Assembly: GCA_940337035.1 (NCBI GenBank)
Contig: OW679197.1
Location: 61,959,903 to 62,023,902, forward strand
Direction: 5' to 3'
Origin: Agriotes lineatus
Taxonomy: Eukaryota; Arthropoda; Insecta; Coleoptera; Elateridae
Length of the DNA: 64,000 nucleotides
Made by a program: the position numbers and the translations under genes. Position 1 is the first letter of the stretch. Each line of letters begins with the position of its first letter. The notes under the pieces were generated by a model. The model saw only the letters and a list, made by a program, of their open reading frames with translations, was not told the DNA's origin and did not search any database. This document shows positions 59,668 through 64,000 of the stretch, piece by piece.

Positions 59668-61730
59668 CCCTAGAATGCGGACTAAATGTCCCATCTAGTT
59701 GCTAAAGCCCAAAAACCGCATACCAGCAAAGCTTCCACAAATAATAGTCCAAAATCAGGGAATTCTGCCGAAAAGATGCTACTTTGAGCCAGTAGAAAAC
59801 AAATAAAATCCTAGGAATTGGTTTAAACAAGTGCTGACGGCTGCCCGTAAAACAGATGACAGCCCAATCGCTGACGCTGCGTTTACGTAACGACCGTGTT
59901 CTAATATAGGAGCTTTTATACGACCATTAATTATACACAATTACACAAGGTGCTCTTTAAGTAAATTTCGAAAATTACGGATGTAACTTTAAAGATTGTA
60001 TTGTGTATAACAGTATATTTGAACATTAGTTCTAAAGGGGTAGTTTCCGAAATACAACGTGTTCAGGTTTGCAAGTGACGGTTTCTATATGGAACAAGAA
60101 ACAGCAAATAAACTTTTTGGAATTTTATTCAAATAATAAATGTACAAAGCAAGTTACTAATTAATGGCAAATTAAAAAATAGCTAAATTGAGTAATTAAA
60201 TAATTAAAGCAATTGTCGACAATTACGTTTTAGCTGTTCGAATAACTAATTTAATTTGACCGTTCTTTCAGAAACATAAATTAGGAAAAAAAGTAAAACT
60301 AAAGCATTTGTTTTTATCAAGCTACATATTTATAAAGCATTTTCCATGACCTCTATGAGCCGTTTAAGCCTATGGTTTGGTGTTCCAAGTCCATTATATG
60401 CAAAATGAACTCGGGGATAAGATGGACTGCTTATCTTAGAATTATTATTATTATGCAAACAGCACCAGGTTCGCTCTATTCAAAACGAAACCACAATTTA
60501 GACAAATAGTTGAAGTTCAAAATATTATTATATAAATGTTCTGTTTAGAAAAGTTGTTGATCGAATAGCATACGGGGTTTTATTTCAAGCATAAAAAGGG
60601 ATTTGACTAATTAAGAACGCTCTCTGCCGATTCAGCTAAGTTAAGAAACGTAATTGAAAAGGCATCAACGGGTACTAAAAAATTATGAAATAAACTGGTC
60701 GGCAGAATTCTGTTGTGCTACAACGCTTTATCAAATAGGCGCAGTAGCATGAAAAAGTTGTGTTTATCCCATAAAAAATAACTTCGCCACAGTCGTCAAA
60801 TAAGTGCGCGTGTTGGCGAAACTTAGTTTAGTATTGCGCAAATACAGAACCACAGCATACATTTAGAATATAAAGTAATGCAAGTAACATTTTTAAACAG
60901 CAGACGGTTGTTTACTAATTATATTAACTTCCATGAAACACGATTCAACAAGTTACGCGATATCAATTGATGCAAGAGACGCCAGGGTGGTAGCCGTAGC
61001 CCAAGGACACAAGAAATTGTGTAAGAATTCCCCTACCTTGTATTCGCAGACCATCAGTATTCGAATATTTGGAAAAGATTGATGGAGATAACGTGAAGTA
61101 TATTGGAGGTTACTCGAAAGGTGCCTGAAATAAATCCGATAGAACGTTGGGCGATAAATCGGTTCCGTACTCGAGATTGCATGTTTTCAAGATCGTTAAA
61201 TCCCGTTTTCACCAGATAGATGCAGGAATTCATTTCAAACTATTGTACTAAATCTGCATTCGAGTGGTAACAATTTTCTAGCTAAATTTGGTTGCTAAAC
61301 GTTTATCACAAAAAAAAATAAAGATTACCTCACTTTCCCTTTTCTAAACGATTAGAAAATTTCTTGTACTAGTAACAAACTAAATAGCAAAGAAAGTTTC
61401 TAATGTTTAGTTAAAGCAACGGGCACATTTTCTAAGTGCACGTGTTTATTTGCTCTCAACAATTAACCTCGACAAGTGCGTGTTGTATGAAAACTGTAAA
61501 TTTAAAGCAGGAATTAAAGAATAATAACAAGTACTAATTTTATTAAGATGTTGAAGAGAATTAAAACGTTGACAAAGTGACGAAATGTCACAGTCTTTGA
61601 ATTAACATTCATTTACAAAGCTTTTGGTGCTATCGTTTGAGCGTCTCTTAAAATTTACTGAATTCTTTTAGTAATTGGTATAACTATGGTTTGCCCTTTA
61701 TTTAACTAATAAGAGCCACAATTCTTCAAC
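59668..61730. other. AT-rich region, nothing recognised
   Basis: Around 61080-61230 a short reading resembles VPEINPIERW, a phrase reminiscent of transposase C termini, but it is too short to support a call. No RNA gene or terminal repeats were found. Confidence 0.35.
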
Positions 61731-61734
61731 TTAA

Positions 61735-62520
61735 AAATCTGTAAAGAGTTTTACTCAGAACTTCCCTCGCAAGTGGAAGTTGTGACACTAAATATTTTGA
61801 AAAAAGACAATTAAGAGTAAAAATATCGCAACCTTCCTAATAATACTGAAACCATAATTGGAAACACTTGGTAAGGCAAATACAAGAAATTTATCTTTTT
61901 TGTATACATACGAGTTATGTATACTTTTATAAAAAGCTTGTCAACACATTGTTTTAGTGCTAATTATAGATGAAATTTGAAAGCTCTAATGTAAGGCCTT
62001 TCTGGATATTTTATCGAAAATAAGCCTCTATAGTTCTCTTTCACAAGCTGACAGTTCTGTAGCACAAGCTGATGCTATGTTAACATTAAAGTTTTTGTCT
62101 TTGCTGTACATGGTTGTATTAAAAATTACAATTTTATGGGTAATTGAAAAAATAAAAACTATTTACTATGAATTTCACATTAAATAATTTGATTACTCTT
62201 TCACCACAGATTATTCTTTTAAAAACGTGGAGAGTTAAATTTGAAATTTAGTGTATAGTTGGTTGCCTATAGATTGCAATAGAACAATGCACTGACACGT
62301 TTTTTTTATAAAAGTATACATAGTTCGTATGTATACCAAAAAGAAAAATTCTCTGTACATCAATTTACAATGAAAAAATTGCAGACGGGATTCGAACTCA
62401 ACGCGATTTCAGCGCCTGCGGAGGGGATTTCACCAGGAAGCAAGTAGGTCGCCCGCAGCGCACCCGTCATTCCCAGCCTGCCACGAAGCACTGCCTTGTG
62501 TCGCCGAGATGCAACTTCAT
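61735..62520. repeat. Composite repeat split by an inverted-repeat element
   Basis: The first part holds TGTAAAGAGTTTTACTCAGA, CCCTCGCAAGTGGAAGTTGT and GGAAACACTTGGTAAGGC. After the insertion (61894-62347) the antisense tRNA-like section resumes (GACGGGATTCGAACTC at about 62386, GCCTGCCACGAAGCA at about 62477). The hairpin half is missing, and the copy is abutted by the Penelope-like element. Confidence 0.7.
61894..62347. mobile_element. Inverted-repeat element with ~50-base ends
   Basis: Left TCTTTTTTGTATACATACGA...TATGTATACTTTTATAAAAA is matched by the complement at 62305-62347 (TTTTTATAAAAGTATACATA, TCGTATGTATACCAAAAAGA). It interrupts the composite repeat. The target duplication cannot be fixed because the ends merge into A/T runs. 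It has no coding sequence. Confidence 0.7.
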
Positions 62521-64000
62521 TACATTCAACAAGCAATGCTTCGTTCTTCAAGGGCTTCGAGAAAACGTCCCAGAGTTAGCAAAGATGTGCCTTACGACAA
62601 CCTATTTTTTTTTTAAAGAACTGGGAGCCATGTTGTCTCCAATCATTGCAAATATATTTATGGAAGCCTTTGGAGAACAAGCTATTTGATCCAGCGATCT
62701 CAAACCTGAATGGTGGTTCCTCTACGTCGACAACACTTTATATGAAAAGCAGCCCTCGAAGTGTTTTTGGCACACTTAAACAACCACCATGCCAAAATAA
62801 GATTCACTATGGAAACTGAAGAAAATGGACACCTACCTTTCCTGGACGTATTAATGAAACGAACCGCTAACAATAGATTAAGCCATAAAGTATATTGAAA
62901 AAAGACTGTTACGTACATGCTTCGTCTCATCACCATACCCAGCAAAAGAAATCATTAATCAAAACTCTTATTCATCGAGCCAACGCTATTTGTGACGAGG
63001 ACGGTAAACCACAAGAACACGTGGAAGAAGCTTTACGGAGAAATGGCTACAGTTGACGAGATATTAGGAAAGCATGCCAAACTACCATTTAACAAAAGAA
63101 ACCCAAACCTTCTTCTTCTACTTCTAACTTCTAAAATAGGCTAACACCAAGTTCTTTGCCATATTATTAGACGGCATCGCGTCACCGTTTGTTTTGGTCA
63201 CTCAATACTTCTTCTTCTCCTAGGTTGCCCATCTCGTGCGATTCGTACCACTCTACTCTCGTCCATTCTGTCTATATGTGAATTCCATTCGCTTCTTCTG
63301 CTCGAGACCCAATCAATTTGCAATTTTACATGCTTCCCTTATGTTTACATTCCTCACTCTGTCTTATCTTGTTTTTCTACGTATTCTTTTCATTACATTC
63401 ATTTCTATAACTTCCATCTGTTGCCTACTTTTTGATGTTTGGGGTTTAGTTTCTGCTGTGTATGTTGGTATTGGTAGTACTGTGCTTTTGTACTTAAACC
63501 TAAACCTATAAATTACACCCACCTTCCCTTAATCACCGGAGTAACCAATATACTGGGAAAGGTCTTAGATAAGAAGAACATCGGGGTCCTCTGGAGTACA
63601 ATGGGAAAGATCCAACACTTCATCTCCTCCAGCAAAGATGTTTTGCCCAGGCTACAGACAGAAGGCGTTTACCAGCTCCAGTGTAACTGTGAAAAAGCTT
63701 ATATCAGACAAACGGTAAGAAGCGTCCAATGTAGAATAAAATAACACCAGAGCCACACACGATTTGAAAACACACAAAAAATAGCCATCGCTGAACACTT
63801 ATTAGGACCAGGAGATCACAGGATAAATTACGACTCAGTAAACATACTAGCCAAGAATAAAAATACTACCCTCGTGTTATTCGGGAATCTCTAGAGGATA
63901 TTAAGACAGCTTCTATCTAGAAGGCGGTTACCCCCTCAATAACACATAGAGAGGTAGAGGTAGATCTGCACAATCAATCGAACCATATACAAGTTTTACG
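62521..64000 (+). pseudogene. Penelope-like element, broken, runs off the right edge
   Basis: Reverse-transcriptase blocks occur in order: CLTTTYFFF, LSPIIANIFMEAFGEQAI (62633-62686), WWFLYVDNT (62711-62737, the catalytic YVDD with the second Asp changed to Asn), FLAHLNNHHAKIRF-type sequence, and METEENGHLPFLDVLMKRTA (about 62810). After a nested LINE, a GIY-YIG endonuclase domain follows: GVY at 63664-63672 and YIRQT at 63700 (the usual YIG Gly is Arg), then IAIAEHLLGPGDH. Penelope elements combine these two domains. Several frameshifts, stops and a deletion before LSP show that it is dead. The 3' end lies outside the window. Confidence 0.87.
63111..63495 (-). mobile_element. 5'-truncated LINE 3' end nested in the Penelope element
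   Basis: On the minus strand a frame reads EMNVMKRIRRKTRQDRVRNV and NIREACKIANWLGLEQKKR, the C-terminal signature of LINE ORFs, and continues to GNLGEEE. The AAGAAGAAG-type tail is at the left boundary. Flanking AAACCCAAACCT (63099-63110) and AAACCTAAACCT (63496-63507) match at 11 of 12 bases, a plausible target duplication. Penelope coding resumes beyond it. Confidence 0.7.

Noticed and set aside
61080..61230. Mariner-like transposase trace reading VPEINPIERW
   Set aside because: Too short, no other transposase blocks and no terminal repeats nearby.

Overview
This is AT-rich nuclear DNA from an arthropod, almost certainly an insect. The evidence is a takeout/JHBP-type secreted protein gene (a family largely confined to insects), short introns with GTAAGT donors, and a dense mix of insect-style transposons. 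A beetle is possible, but the sequence alone does not settle the order. No bacterial-style gene organisation, CRISPR array, rRNA gene or intact tRNA gene was seen. One 100-base run of N at 9587-9686 is an assembly gap.

Only two host genes can be supported, both partial and both on the + strand. The first is the 5' half of a takeout/juvenile-hormone-binding-protein-like gene (exons 4082-4154, 4246-4338, 4398-4545) behind a TATA box. The second is two consecutive exons (32964-33123, 33297-33478) of a two-pore-domain potassium channel, joined in a consistent reading phase. A third, weak candidate is an exon-like minus-strand stretch at 31336-31508 with a basic KGRPK segment.

Most of the recognisable remainder is transposon-derived, often nested. 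0-10 kb: short ACCACCGA-type repeats and a long inverted-repeat element carrying a second one inside its right arm. 11-13 kb: a perfect 54-bp inverted repeat near a tyrosine-recombinase remnant. 17-24 kb: a trace resembling the 3' end of a Penelope element, foldback elements with TA target duplications, an AT minisatellite and hairpins. 24-26 kb: a G-poor, LTR-like tract. 26-31 kb: composite repeats with antisense tRNA-like boxes, a 971-bp hAT element and a palindrome cluster. 35-41 kb: a tRNA-derived SINE, a composite repeat split by a probable solo LTR, and a degenerate copia element split by another SINE. 42-46 kb: a LINE split by a 5S-rRNA-related SINE, a further SINE and a 1.07-kb foldback. 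47.8-50.9 kb: a 3.07-kb hAT-type element containing a long inverted-repeat element. 52-57 kb: LINE remnants, one split by a 1.0-kb hAT. 59.4 kb: an exact 143-bp tandem duplication. 61.7-64 kb: a composite repeat split by an inverted-repeat element, then a broken Penelope-like element carrying a nested LINE and running off the right edge.

The two host genes show no functional link. The strongest results are the insertion histories readable from matched target-site duplications, and a repeat family ending in a 29-base hairpin that a diverged copy keeps with different stem bases. No previously undescribed protein system was found.
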